Shown: positions 1 to 11,742 of the stretch, piece by piece
Position numbering within the stretch: position 1 is the first letter of the stretch
How the letters are laid out: every line of letters begins with the position of its first letter
Assembly (NCBI RefSeq): GCF_030272615.1
Contig: NC_081410.1
Location: 568,993,152 to 569,057,151, forward strand
Direction of reading: 5' to 3'
DNA length: 64,000 nt
Source: Cryptomeria japonica
Taxonomy: Eukaryota > Streptophyta > Pinopsida > Cupressales > Cupressaceae
Notes under the pieces: generated by a model
Told to the model about the DNA's origin: nothing
The model's input: only the letters and a program-made list of their open reading frames with translations
Database searches by the model: none
Position numbers and translations under genes: made by a program

Positions 1-538
1 ATGTGCCCCATGGACAGGTGAAGGCTGTCTTATGTTGATCTTTTGGTGCGATCTTTATCTGATTGTATCCTAAAAAGCCATCCATGAGTGAAAGCATGGC
101 ATGTCCAGTTGTCAGATCCACTATGATGTCGATATTTGGTAGGGGGAAGTCATCCTTAGGACAAGCCTTATTCAGATCTCTGAAGTGAGTACAAATGCGG
201 ATGCCCCCTTTTGGTTTGCTGATAGGCACAATGTTGGAGATCCATTCTGCATAATCAATTGGCCTAATGAAACCAGCATCTAGGAGTTTCTTGAGTTCTG
301 TTTTGACTAGCACTGCAATCTGGGGATGCATCTTACAAAGCTTCTACTTGACAGGTTTGGCTCCTTTTGCTACGGTGAGGTGATGCATGACTAAATTAGG
401 ATCAAGCCCAGGCATGTCTGCATATGACCATGCAAAATTGATCTGACGCTTCTGGAAGAACTCTATAAATTTAGGCTGTTCCTCTAGAGTGAGAAGAGAT
501 GCTAGATGTATGAGATGAGGATTTTCAAGAGTCCCCAC
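1..538 (-). pseudogene. gypsy reverse transcriptase, N-terminal part
   Basis: The reverse complement encodes the start of a gypsy RT: a segment with PGLDPNLVMHHL and GAKPVK, then after a TAG at 344-346 the same frame continues with KMHPQIAVLVKTELKKLLDA, ending at the window edge with IKIAPKDQHKTAFTCPWGT. These match the fingers and early palm of plant gypsy RT. The catalytic YxDD motif would lie beyond position 1. The TAG stands where family members normally have Gln, so it is most simply a CAG-to-TAG change. The frame (codon phase of 538) is shared with the spacer frame 581-1507 but differs from gag and protease. Confidence 0.85.
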
Positions 539-580
539 ATTGTATTCTTTGGTTTCCTTGATGAGAATCGTTGATCATTC

Positions 581-1507
581 CTATTGTACATTAGCAGGGA
601 GAATGTCAAACCCTTCATCCTCAGGTGCCTCAGAGAGGTTTTCACCGTTGGATATGCTCTTTCTTTTTACTTTTGTCAGATCAAATAGTGCCACAGTGTG
701 GTTTTCACTAGAAGATCCATGTTTTATTGTTATATTTTTGTAGCTGAAAGGTTTGGCATCCGCACCGAAGTATGCTGCGCTATTAAGTTCAATGGCAAAT
801 CCAGCTTTGTGATCCCCACTTGGTAGGTTATCCCTTAATTCCAAAAAGTCAATGATGGCCTTGTTGTTTTGGAAGAAGTCAAGGCATGGGGAATTTGGTT
901 GGTTCCATTCGATGAGTTCAGGGTGAATAATGGGCATTACTTCATCGATTAGGTTAAGTTCGTTAGATATATCAGTGAGGGTTAAGATGTTATGGTGAAG
1001 GTCGTTGATGGTACTCTCCCTATCAGAATTAGGCATAGGATGAGATGTAGGGTCTGTGGAAGATGTTTCCAACTCAGGAACCCAAGAAGTCTTTATTTGT
1101 GCTTCTCCGTAAACAGGGATGTCTTTGCATGGTGGAGGTAGTGATGTGTCTTCCTTATCTAAAGTGTTAAGCTGTATAGAATCAAATTCCCACTCATGTG
1201 AGTCGGTCTCTAAGTCACTTTCCAGCATTCGATTACTATACCATACTGGGATGTCCTTTGAGTTAAATACTGCAGGCGTGATTGGTTGATGTACCTTTGT
1301 AGTGATTGGTGCTGCAGGAAGGTCGATGGGGATAAAAGAATATGGTCCTGGGAGTATCGGTAGTGTTGACTCAGTGGCTTCTGCTGGAATTGTTGGTGCC
1401 ATAGATGCTGCTGCAGGTTCTAATATAGTTGCTGCTGCTAATGGTGCTACTGATGTGATGGCTGCTATGGATGGGATTACTAGTTCGATTAGTGGGATGA
1501 TTGGCAT
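581..1507 (-). pseudogene. gypsy protease-RT spacer frame
   Basis: Open frame of 308 codons between protease and RT. Its first about 70 residues are Pro/Ala/Ile-rich low complexity; then come a hydrophilic Ser/Asp/Glu-rich part and a segment with WYSNRMLESDLETDSHEWEF. Spacers of this kind are usual between protease and RT in Tat/Athila-like plant elements. I see no enzymatic motif. It is in frame with the RT fragment at 1-538 but not with the protease, so a frame change lies between 1507 and 1954. A short frame on the way (about 1675-1750) reads LIMQRMGYDG...ALGYCKQG, which resembles a G-patch segment. Confidence 0.6.
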
Positions 1508-1953
1508 TGGTGATGGTGGTGTTGGGGTTTTGAGCCTCGGTGGGGCAGTTGGGATGGTGCTTGATGTTGCTTTGATAATGAAAGGTGTCCTTTTTGTAGT
1601 AGGCTGACATAATGGTTTGTTGGGTTTTCCTTTGAATTTGAGTTTAGGAAAGATCTCTTTTTCAGCAGAGGTTCATGTCATCCTTGTTTGCAATATCCCA
1701 AAGCACTCTGACCATCATACCCCATTCTTTGCATAATGAGGAGACCTTTGCCATACTAATCCGTAGGAAGTTTAACTTGTGGTAGATCAGTGGTGATGGG
1801 ATCTTTATAGATCCATTTTGCTAAGTCCTCATCTTGGGTTTCTTCTTCTTGACTCTTTCCAAGGATGAAAGGCGTCAAAGAACATGTGAGCGTGATTAGT
1901 GGTTGCTGGAGTAACTGTTATAGTTTACCATGTGTTCTAGGAGAAGTGGGCAT

Positions 1954-2754
1954 CTATCCCACACAAAAGAGTTGACTCAAGTTGTATTCCCCGGGACCTT
2001 CCTCTGCTATTTTCATCTTAAGCTTTTCTTGCTTTGGTATAGTGGTGTTCGAACTGGCAAGAGAGGCTAGACTTATATATGATGTGGAGGAAATGGCTTC
2101 TCTATTATTAGGAACAGTAATCTCTGGTTGATGGCTGATATTATGGCAAAATGCAAAGGGGTTTATATCGCCCAGAATTGTGATCTCTACACCGTTATGT
2201 GAGAACTTGATACATTGATGGTAGGTAGATGGAATGGCTTGCATGGCATGTATCCAAGGTCTCCCTAATAATAGATTGTATGGCAGAGGAAGGTCCAAAA
2301 CCTGACAGATGATGTGCTTTACCATAGGGCCCATGCGGATTGGTAGAACCACAACTCCTTTGGATGAATGCTCTGCATCATAATAGGCTTTGATTGTGAT
2401 CTTCTTACGAGGATCCACTGATTCTACCGCATAGCCCAATGCTGTGACCAACTGTAGTGTACAAATGTTCAGGCCTGCTCCATTATCGATCAAGACTCGC
2501 TTGATCCTGTGTTGGTTGATAAAGCCTTCAATGTGTAGCGAAGCATTATGAGGTTGCTAGAAGGAAGAGTTGTCACTTTTGGAAAAAGTGAGACAAGGTG
2601 ATGACTTTAGATTTCCAACCATTGCTTGAAATTGGTCTGTATTCAGGTTTGCAGGGACTGACGCCTCTTGGAGTGCTTGATCCAAGATAGTTTTATGAGA
2701 TGGCGATAGACGCAAAAGCTCTAAAATGGATATAAGCGCAGGGGTTTTGTCTAA
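1954..2754 (-). pseudogene. gypsy aspartic protease domain
   Basis: The 179-codon frame 1954-2493 begins MIDNGAGLNICTLQLVTALG, and the same frame extends upstream through LHIEGFINQHRIKRVL to about 2550. D-N-G-A is the catalytic triad of a retropepsin-like protease, and LLGRPWIHAMQAIPS is the second half typical of plant gypsy proteases. A TAG at 2557-2559 follows SSF, and a TAA at 2755-2757 separates this segment from gag. Both stand before leucine- or glutamine-rich positions and fit C-to-T changes of Gln codons. All of gag and protease keep the same codon phase, so only point nonsense mutations, not frameshifts, interrupt this part. Confidence 0.8.
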
Positions 2755-4536
2755 TTATTCCACAAGATTGTACTGCTTTGGGATGGAGGTGGTGCCTTGT
2801 GGAGTTGCCTTTATGGTAACCTTGCCGCGACGTGTAACAACATTGCAATTGGAGTTGGGATTTTTAATGGTTATAGTTGCAACTTGTTCACTGGCATCAT
2901 ACAGATGATTTACAGTGTAATTATACGCAGCCTGTGTATAATCAGTGGTATCAGTGCCTCGCCTAGAAGTGGAAGGACCCCTTTGATCTTGTGATGGAAG
3001 TGGATTTTTGAACATCAGATGATCATTATTTGTTGTTTTTGGGTCATGTCCTTCAATTTCAATTTCTCCTCGATCAATAAGATCTTGAATGAGATCTTTC
3101 AATTGGTGACAATTACTTGTCTTGTGCCCTCTTCCTTGATGGAATTCACAGTGTTCAGTATCTCTCCACCATGCCAGTTTGACCTGAGGCTCATAGTTTG
3201 ATAGTTTAGGTAGATTGACCAAATTTTGAGAAATGAGTTGTCGCAATACTGTTTCAATGGGTTCCCCTAAGGGAGTGTATGTGCGTTTCTGTTTTTGCTG
3301 ATGAGGTCTAGGTTCATCGTGAGATGTGATGCGACCTTGATTAGAAGGAACATTTGTGTTGTTTTGAGGTGGAGGATTTTGTCTTGCAAACCAAACCACA
3401 GGTTGTGCATTTTGGATAGTCCGAGCATCCACAACCCCATCATTGACGATATTCTTGTTTTTATTCCAGAAGCTTGGTTTATCACTATTGAAGCACGGGC
3501 GAGGACCATCTTTTGGTTCATTAAAGATTTTGATGAGTCCAGTCTTGATGAGTGCCTGTTCACATTTTAAACCCTTGGTGATCATATCATTAAAAGAGTC
3601 TATGTCTTTGACATCCAGGTGAAATTCCATTTCTTCGTTTAAGTTGGAAATGAATATTTCCACTAGTTCTCATTCAGGTAACTGAAGAGAACGTCTGCTA
3701 GACATTTGGCACCATCGTTGTAGAAATACTGAGAATAGTTCACTTGGTTTTTGTTTGGTGTTGCACAGATCAGCCATGGTGATGTCGCATTCAATGTTAT
3801 GAGAGTAATGAGCAAGGAATTTTTGGATAAGTTCCTCAAATGTTCTAATGCCACCTAGTAGTCGGGAAAACCATGATGTGGTTGTTCCTCCCAAGCTTTG
3901 GGGAAAAGGGCGCATTAGGTATGTGTCTTCATATGCTACTTCGAGACAAGCGGAATGAAATTCTCGGACATGATCGCGGGGATCCCCCTTTCCTCTATAT
4001 TTTTCAAATTTGGGTGTTTCAAATCCTCGTGGAAATGGTGGCATGTAAAGATTCCTATCAAAAGGATAGGGACAGATGTCATTGAGTGAGAATTGGTTAG
4101 TCTTGACACCACTATGAAGCTGTTGGGCGAGATTCTCGACTTGTTGCCGCAACATCTCCATTTCATTTGGAGGAGGAGGTGGTGGGTTACCTCGAGGAAT
4201 GTTATAACTGATGGGATCTCTACCTCTTTCCTCTTCATGGTGACTTTGTCTTTCTGATGCTTGTCTTAATTGGGCAAGATCAAAGTCAGAGGGGAGTTTT
4301 GCTCCTTGAGTGAGTCTTAAGAAGTGAGCATCCGCATTGCTCCTGAGTATTTCATCAAAAAGTCTATTAAAGAGAGGGTTATGCTGAGCCCTTTCTATTG
4401 TTGCAGGAGTGGGAGTACTTGGGTTTTCGTCATCTGCATTTCCTCCAAGTGCTTCTTGAAATTCATTGAGATTTTCCTCTTCTTCTTCTTCCCTTTCTAT
4501 TTCTCGTTGCCTGGACTGTGATCGGGTTTGGGCCAT
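2755..4536 (-). pseudogene. gypsy gag polyprotein (capsid and zinc-knuckle-like region)
   Basis: Starts at MAQTRSQSRQREIE (ATG at 4536), a basic/acidic N-terminus, followed by a Pro-rich stretch. The Retrotrans_gag capsid domain then runs from FPRGFETPKFEKYRGKGDP to FSVFLQRWCQMSSR. A TGA at 3670-3672 (in-frame, consistent with CGA to TGA) cuts the protein after LQLPE, and the frame resumes with ELVEIFISNLNEEMEFH. Downstream lies CEFHQGRGHKTSNCHQLK, the Cys/His motif common in plant gypsy gag. Upstream methionines up to 4629 are possible but outside the conserved part. Confidence 0.85.
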
Positions 4537-7214
4537 TTTGTTTATAAGCTTTTTGTTGAAGTTGTGTGAAAATGATGATGATTTTTTGTTGAAATGAGAG
4601 ATTGATGGCTGGTAAATTGTGTTGCACATGGATCTCTAGCACCTTTAAGGTGGATGTAACTGAAATTCCTTCTTTGAATTGCTTGTTTGTTTGATAAGTT
4701 TTGATGTGATAAGGTGTAGAGAAATCTAAGATGTGTTACAGATTTAACTACCTAGTAATGAGAGGATTCACTCATGAACTAGTTTTAACCTACATAGATG
4801 TGTCTCTTAGGATGAGCTTATCCTAGATGTAGAAACAATCTAAAAAGTGATGTGATGTGTTTGATTTCAAGCAATATCTAAAAGAGAACTTGGGACAAGA
4901 ACCTCTTAATGTTTTGAGAGTTTGGGACGGATTGATGATGAAGTGATGATGTATGAGTGAGATGATGGATGAAAATGTTTTCAACTTCAATAAAAATTTT
5001 GTGTTACAAATGGGACAAACTCTATCTCTTCCCTTTCGGGTGTTGGTGGTATTTCTCGAGCTGTGTTGTATGTGATACAGATGTTTGGGAAGAAGTTGGG
5101 ATTAATATTTCCTCCTTGGTTTTTGTGATAGCTCAGAGCTCTATATTGCATAAAATCTCTGTGGTTCAATGATTCAGAATCAAATTCATTTGTTTCTCCT
5201 TGAAGGTAGAGACGCATGTGATGCAAAAAGACTCTATGTGAGACAAAGATTTGTCTATTTATATAGAAGAATTTCCTCCTTTTGATCAAAGCCTTTGAGC
5301 TCAATGGTCTTCTTTTCAAGTTGATATTCTGATGATGCTTCTTCTTTCGCAAGATGTGAAGAATGGTCATAAAATTTGACTCTTTGTTGTTTGTACCTTG
5401 TTTTTGATGTTTTTGGTTGTTTTGACAGATGTTTGGTTGGATGAATACTTTGTTTTTGGGAAGTGATTTTTTGATTTTTCTTTGACAAGAAAACAAAGCA
5501 AGCACACAAACACAAGAATGTTGCCCCAAAGGCACAAATGAGTATGGATCTAGATCAACCCAATCCTTGGACTTTTATATAACCCTTCCTTTAGATGTAT
5601 TTTAAGGTGTATTTCCAAAGCCTGAAGTCGGCTCAATTTGCACTTGGTCTTGACTAAAACGAACACACTTCAAACACTTTTTATCCCTAAGGTCAAATGG
5701 CCAGTTGTGATAAATTTAGCCCACATCTTGATATTTCTTCAACTTTGGTACTACATACCTTATGAATCCCACCTTGGCAGGTAAGGATGTGATATACTAT
5801 GTCTTGCACGAGCATAACAAATAGATGATCCCTATGATGGGGGAGTCACCACTTTTATCAAGCCACAAGTGACTTTTCAAAAAGCTATGTTTCTACTCAA
5901 GGAAATATGTATGGTGAGTATTTTGGGAGCAAAACTATCTATGCTCTTGCACTAAATTATATCACAAATACCCTCAATCAATAGAATGGGTGGGCTACTA
6001 CTTAAAGGTGTTTAGTCATGTTCGATGTTTTTGGACATAAGTTCATTCTGTAGTGACTCACTTAAGAGCCTTGTAACCAGTGGTGGGGCCCATTTGTCCT
6101 TTCAGGCAGTTACACTGTAGGAACAGCTATACCCAAGACTACAGCTTTCGCTCACACCTGATTTCTATAGCGGCTCGAAGGATTTACCGCTCGAGGTCGT
6201 TCCCAAGAGTATTGATCTCTTCGCAGGCCTCTTTTAAAAAGATAAAATTTGAGTGTTACTAACACTTTTCTCTTGCACCTAGGACCACGAGAGCCAAGGG
6301 AGAGGATAGTGTGTGTTAGAAGTAGGACCACTCGACCAACTCTTTTGCACAAGTGTGCCAAACACAAAATTCACTCATTCCTTTTAATTTGTCATCGCAA
6401 TGATTTTCTATCTATTTGGAGATGTTGCTCCAACATTCATGGTGTTCTTTTTAATTTTCAAAGGCAATTGTTTGAGTAAACTAGAATTTGAAAATCCTAG
6501 TTAACTTAATGAAAAACACGTTTGCATGAAGTAAATTTGCTGTAAAAATGAGACAAGTTGATTGTGAATTTTATTTGCACCAAAAATGGAAGTGTGGATT
6601 GTGAGTTTTAGCTTGATGCAAGAAATAAAATTTGCCTTGTTGATTTTAAGCACCAAAAGAATTTGTTCCTAACTTTGCAAAAAAATAAATTTGCGTGTTT
6701 GTTTTTGTGATTCTTTTTAACTTTGAACAAATGTGATTCTTTTTAGAGCTCTAAATGAAAGATGTGGTTCTTTTTAAAACTCCAAATGAACATGTAGTTG
6801 ATTTTAACCCAAAAGGAAAATGAATTTATTTTATCCTAACTTGAAAGACGAAGTTAGAAATATGAACAAATTTATTTCCTAAGCTAAAATTGCTAAAAAA
6901 TCCTATTGTAGGGGTTAGTTAAACCCTGCACAAAAGATAATTAGTTAGAAAAATCTGCATGTTTTGGTGGGCTTCTACAAGCCTAAAATTTTTGGTTTTC
7001 GGTTACAAGGAATTTTCTTACAATTCTTTGTTACAATAGCTCTACTCTGTGTGAAAACAAAAGTGCTATTTAACATGAAAGAGCAACAATATAGACAATA
7101 GCGCTAAAGTATCAATTTGCGAAGGTGCTAAATTGAGAACAAAAACGCAAGGGAATGACCTATGTGTCAATTAAAACATTCAAAAGTTAGTAGTCTTCAA
7201 AATGATTGCTCTTT
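4537..7214 (-). other. long untranslated leader of the gypsy element
   Basis: About 2.7 kb separates gag from the primer binding site, unusually long for a leader. It includes a 182-codon minus-strand frame (4987-5535) with a Lys/Asn-rich composition and no domain I recognise. It may be an upstream ORF as in some Ogre-like elements, or chance. GC-richer patches occur at 6080-6370. The rest is AT-rich. No LTR boundary is visible inside it. Confidence 0.5.
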
Positions 7215-7234
7215 GATTCACGTCGGGTTCACCA
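7215..7234 (-). promoter_or_regulatory. primer binding site, complementary to tRNA-Trp 3' end
   Basis: On the plus strand the segment reads GATTCACGTCGGGTTCACCA. From memory of plant nuclear tRNA-Trp(CCA), whose T-arm and acceptor end in GATTCACGTCGGGTTCA plus CCA, this is a full 20-base match. The minus-strand RNA would therefore pair with that tRNA. It lies 2 bases from the LTR start at 7237, as expected for a PBS. The tRNA identity rests on recalled sequence and should be aligned. Confidence 0.75.
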
Positions 7235-7632
7235 AATGATGCTCTGCAAAAAGGATTAGAAAATCTGTTTGATGGCAACACACACAAGAGCACAAGAAAC
7301 AAATGTTAGTGTTAGCAACAAAAGATTATCCTAAACAGGCATATCAAGAGAGATATTAAGCATGAAATAGAAAGCATATAAACATAGAATAAAATAGCTA
7401 ATCAAGATGCTCATAGTTGCTCCTCCCTTGTTCCTCTCCTCTCCAAGTCCCAAATGAGTGTAGCTCTCAGCTTTTAGCACTAGCCATGGATGCCATATGG
7501 AAATTCAAGATAGTTGAATATGATAAGCAAAGGCTATGCAAGTGTAGATAGTGATGCTATGAGAAAGCTCTATGCTAATGCTAGTATAACAACAATACTC
7601 TAATGCTTCTTTTTGCTTGAGGAGAAAGGTTC

Positions 7633-7640
7633 TATTTATA
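7633..7640 (-). promoter_or_regulatory. TATA box of gypsy LTR
   Basis: Reverse complement reads TATAAATA, flanked by CTTC and GAACC, about 400 bp upstream of the LTR end in element orientation. It is the only clear TATA motif in the GC-richer half of this LTR. Confidence 0.5.
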
Positions 7641-8269
7641 GAAGAAATGGGGAAATGAAGGGTTAAGATTGAATAATCTTAACAAGGGTTAGGATTCAAA
7701 GATATTCAATCCATGTGAGACTTTCAACCCAATCCCATGTTGACAAGTGTCACCATGAGGAGGCTTGAGAGGAGTGATAAGGAGCATTAAATGCTTGAGG
7801 GGACATGATGGTTACCCTAGTCAAAGAAATAAATGCTTTCAAGAGACACATGGGTTACATGAGGGTTAAGTTAAAGGTCAAAGTCCTTAACCATGGGTGC
7901 AAGTGGAATTAACCATTAATGGTCATGTAAGAGCCATAAGTGGTTTGGAAGACTTTAGAGGCTAATTTGTTGAACACACAAAGCATTAATTGCTTTTCAA
8001 AGACTTTGGAGTCTTTGAGAAGTGACTCCAATTTGCTTAGGAATGTGACAATATTTAGGGGATGGATTAGGTTAATTAGGAAGGGTTTAGAAGAATCTAG
8101 AAGGGGTTTAGGCATGCAAGTGGATTTTGTAAGAAAATGCAAGTGGGAGGAATTTTGGTATTTTCAATTAAAATAAAATTATTTATTTCAATTAAATGGT
8201 GTAATTTGCATTTGGATAAATATTCAAATAAATATTAATTTATTTAAATGAGAAAAAGGAAGATAAAGC

Positions 8270-8575
8270 ATTAAAATACTTGAAGACTTTGAGGGAAACC
8301 ATTAAAGGCTTGAAGACTTTAAGGAAAACCATTAAAGTCTTAAGAAGACTTTAAGGGAAGCCATTAAGTTTGAAGACTTTAAAGCCATCAAGTTTGAAGA
8401 CTTTAAGGGAAACCATTAAAGGCTTAAGAAGACTATAGAAGGAAGCCATCAAGTTTGAAGACTTTAAGGGAAACCATTAAAAGCTTGAAGACTTTAAGGA
8501 AAACCATTAAAGGCTTAAGAAGACTATAGAAGGAAGCCATCAAGTTTGAAGACTTTAATGGAAACCATTAAAGGT
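8270..8575. repeat. minisatellite in LTR U3
   Basis: About ten imperfect units built from TTGAAGACTTTAAGGGAAAC followed by CATTAAAGGC or CATCAAG variants, roughly 26-36 bp each, in tandem. It lies inside the gypsy LTR. Some units pair into a longer alternating array containing AAGAAGACTATAGAAGGAAG. Confidence 0.8.
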
Positions 8576-8589
8576 TTCAAGTGGGTGAG

Positions 8590-8860
8590 GATAAATAGGA
8601 TTTTAAATAAATAATTTATTTAAAATAGTTGTGCAACTTGCTTTTGTAGGAAAATACAAGTGGGTGGAGGATAAAGGTGATTTAAATAAATTATTTATTT
8701 AAAATAATTGTGCAACTTGCATTTGTAGGAAAATGCAAGTGGGTAGAGGATAAAGGTGATTTAAATAAATGTTAATTTATTTAAATGTGAGAGGTGGGAT
8801 TTTGGGGGATTTAAATAAATATTAATTTATTTAAATGTGAAAGAATATTTAATTAAATAA
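8590..8860. repeat. tandem repeat of about 60-65 bp, U3 of gypsy LTR
   Basis: Three decaying copies share TTGTGCAACTTGC, TTTGTAGGAAAA and GCAAGTGGGT, followed by GATTTAAATAAAT. Beyond 8760 the array fades into ATTTAAATAAATATTAATTT-type AT repeats. Confidence 0.7.
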
Positions 8861-9072
8861 ATATGATTTATTTATTTAATTAATGGTCTTAATTTGGTTA
8901 AGTGAATTAAATCAAATAAATTGAATAATTTATTTAATTAATAGGAGAAGAGGGTTAAGATGAATTAATTAAATATATTAATTTAATTGATTATTGATTG
9001 ATGGTTAAATAATCAAATAAATACTAAATATTCATTTTAATTAAGTGGACAGATTTATGTGACTACAATATA

Positions 9073-11235
9073 TTTTGACTATTTACCGTATTTTTTCACA
9101 ATTAATTCCCACCTTTCACCCTATAGTTAAGTGACTTTCTTTATTGTTGGTCCCACTATACGGGTGTCTTCTTGTTTCTCCTTGCAGTGGGGTCATGGTT
9201 GATATCACAACTTGGACTATTCTTTGTAAGAGGAAAGGTCCTTTTACTGCTCCCTATACTCTTTCTTATATTAAGAAAGAGACATCTTAAATTTAGGGAT
9301 AGGACCCATGTTTCTCATCATTTTTCCTCTTTGATAAAAAAATTATGTGTCTTTGTGTGTCTCTCTTAGTGTCACTACTAGTGAGATTCACTTTGCTTTT
9401 GTTTAAAGTTGTTTCTACTATGACGGTTTAGGGTCATTTCTGAAATTTAACTAATGAAAACATGAGGTGAAATTGTTCCATTTAGAATTACAATAGGAAA
9501 TGGTTAATTAAATCCCAAGTTATAATATTATATTTCTCTTTCATTATGTTAATAGGGCCTCAAGGAGGCTATGTGCACAAATATGGGGTACCATAAAGCA
9601 ACCTAAACCACTTTTTGGTCAAAATTTCCTATAATGCAATATATTTTTCTTTCATAAAAGAAAGTTTTTAAAATGTGAGGAGATTAGAATAAATTTATTT
9701 TTTAACCTGATATGGGAACTACCAACCCTTAGGACTGTATTTTCCTTGGGAATCCAACCCGAAGGGTTAGACTTTCACGTCGATGTCACAAAAATTGGTT
9801 TCGAAAAAGTATAGAAAAAAAAAAAACTAAATGTCAAGTGTTCATTTTATCAATTCTGCTTATTTCTCTATGTTGATGTGAAAAGTGCCACAATAATGTC
9901 AATCTCTCTCATACCATTCTAACCATATAATTATTGTTTACATTTTGAATGTGTTAGGATTTTGATTTTTAGTTTATTTTATCCATTCATCCAAATTTGA
10001 AACAAATTATATTTTTATATTACACACTCTATTCTATACAAATTCAAAAAATTAAAAAATAAAAGTTTGACCAATTTCCAAAAATAATAGTTGGAGCATG
10101 CTCTGCTTTTCATTTTTTACAACGTGCTTCTTTAAAATTTGTTAAAAAATCATATATTCATTTAAAAAATAGCAAAAGAACTAAGCATAAACTATATGAT
10201 GTTAGATAATTTTTCACTAAAGTAGTTTTTTGAAATATTTGAAAAGTTAACATTTTAAGAGGAGCACATCAGACACTACATTATATTCTTTTGACAAAAT
10301 AGGAGCACCTTGTGTGGCCACTTATTTAAATGTCCTAATCTCTAACTTTAAAAAAAAATGTTTCAAAGCTAGATTCTAAGCACAGTTAATCTTGCTCTTG
10401 TAACATCTTCAAAATTTTAATTTGGCTATCTTTAATTCTCATACATATTTATTTTATACCAATTTTAAGAAAATGTGATCACTTTTGACCCTCTTTTGTT
10501 CACACATTTTCATTCACATGCCTAAGTAGTACCCTTCTAAGTTTACTAGTGGCTAAATGATAAGATGATGTTCCTTCTCCTATCAATTAAAATGTAGTTA
10601 AGCTATATTTGTTAATGAGTCTAACCTTTTTATCTTATTTACCTATTTTCCTACCTTGATATTGGCTAAACTAATTATAATTTTCATTTGAATAATAAAA
10701 AAATAGCTCTAAATTTTTAATGTATTTTAAACTAGCATGTCCTAACTCTAAAATTTAAAAGCATTACTAAACTTGATTTTATTCTCAAATAAATTAAAAA
10801 TAATGCAATTTCATCTCATAGATGAATCCCTATTTTCTTTCCTCAACGTTTAATCATAAAATATCAATCAAATAAATCCATATATAAATATCATTATTGT
10901 CTTTGGACACCATGAAAGCCTTTGCAAAACAAAACAAAATATTAGGCACATTAGAATAATAAATAGCTACAAAAGAGGATTGCAATTAAAATAATTTTTA
11001 TTTTTTTTCAATAAAAGTGGATTATTCCACTAAACTTTTTTATTAATATTTTTTATTTTTTACACAGGATTCAAAGAGCATACCGAAGGAAAGATCCCTG
11101 GAAAGAAAACCTCCTATCATATCTCATAAAATAAACCTATAGTATCTAAAAAAAAAAATATTATTGTCTCTATATTTTGTCATTTGTCAACTATACAAAG
11201 CATCTACAAAAGATTGAATTAAAATGTAAACAGTT
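9073..11235. other. duplicon block X, copy A (P450 downstream flank)
   Basis: Non-coding AT-rich DNA, clearly related to 40431-41752 plus 43752-44700 (copy B). Shared landmarks include TTGGTCCCACTATA, CAACTTGGACTATT and CACTTTTGAC near the 3' part. Relative to copy B it has an extra insert at about 11000-11150 that looks like a short 5'-truncated LINE tail (poly-T, then CAATAAAAGTGG). No gene seen; short frames here are chance. Confidence 0.75.
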
Positions 11236-11737
11236 CTTTTTTTGTTTTTTTTTATAAAAGACTACAGCGTGAACTTTTATATTAATATAATAGTATGAAG
11301 AACAAGATCCCTAAAATGAGGTTGTAAGAAGGCCAAAAAAACAACCACCAAGGACTAAAAGCCAACCTAACGGAAGATCCAAATTTGGATTTCAAAATTG
11401 AGCTAAGTAAAGCCCAAAATCCAACCCCCCAAACTATAGAACTAAAATACTACTGTAGTGCTATAAAGATATCCACTGATAAACTGCTAAACATATTGAG
11501 AGATATACATATACTAATATGAATAGATAGACTATAACTCGACTTACTAAGAAGATCCCAAACTAGACTAGCTGACAAACCAAATTAACCATGGAAATTT
11601 GAGGATTCCATTACTTCCTCAAATAGTTTTCCTTTACTCTTTTCCTGGGAAATGTTTCATATATGCTGGACTTTATAGACTTCAATTCCCATTTTTGAAC
11701 CACAAATCTGCTGAAAATGGAAAATCTGCATTTCACA

Positions 11738-11742
11738 AATGC
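11738..11742. repeat. 5-bp target site duplication, left
   Basis: AATGC directly precedes the copia LTR. The same five bases follow the second LTR at 17372-17376. Confidence 0.95.

Larger units (their letters stand above)
1..9067 (-). mobile_element. Ty3/gypsy LTR retrotransposon, 5' two thirds (truncated by window edge)
   Basis: Read on the minus strand the order is LTR (7237-9067), primer binding site (7215-7234), long leader (4537-7214), gag (2755-4536), protease (about 1954-2750), a Pro/Ala-rich spacer (581-1507), then the start of reverse transcriptase (1-538). The rest of RT, RNase H, integrase and the 3' LTR lie beyond position 1. The gag-PR-RT order and RT sequence type are those of plant Ty3/gypsy elements of the Tat/Athila kind. 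The right boundary is supported by the related sequence near 40430-40470, which lacks the element, and by the LTR ending in CA at 9067. All coding parts carry stops, so this copy cannot encode a full polyprotein. Confidence is high for class, moderate for lineage. Confidence 0.9.
7237..9067 (-). repeat. 5' LTR of the gypsy element (1831 bp)
   Basis: In element orientation the LTR starts TGTAGTCACATAAA at 9067 and ends GCATCA at 7237, next to the PBS, so it has TG...CA ends. A TATA box (TATAAATA, 7633-7640, minus strand) sits where a U3/R promoter would be. The U3 part (8200-9067) is extremely AT-rich and repetitive. The downstream homolog near 40450 lacks this block. ATATA at 9068-9072 is the expected target-site base run; the other copy of the duplication is off the window. 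Confidence 0.75.

Noticed and set aside
1302-1607. Gly/Ala-rich 101-aa protein on the plus strand
   Set aside because: Antisense shadow of the Pro/Ala-rich gypsy spacer.
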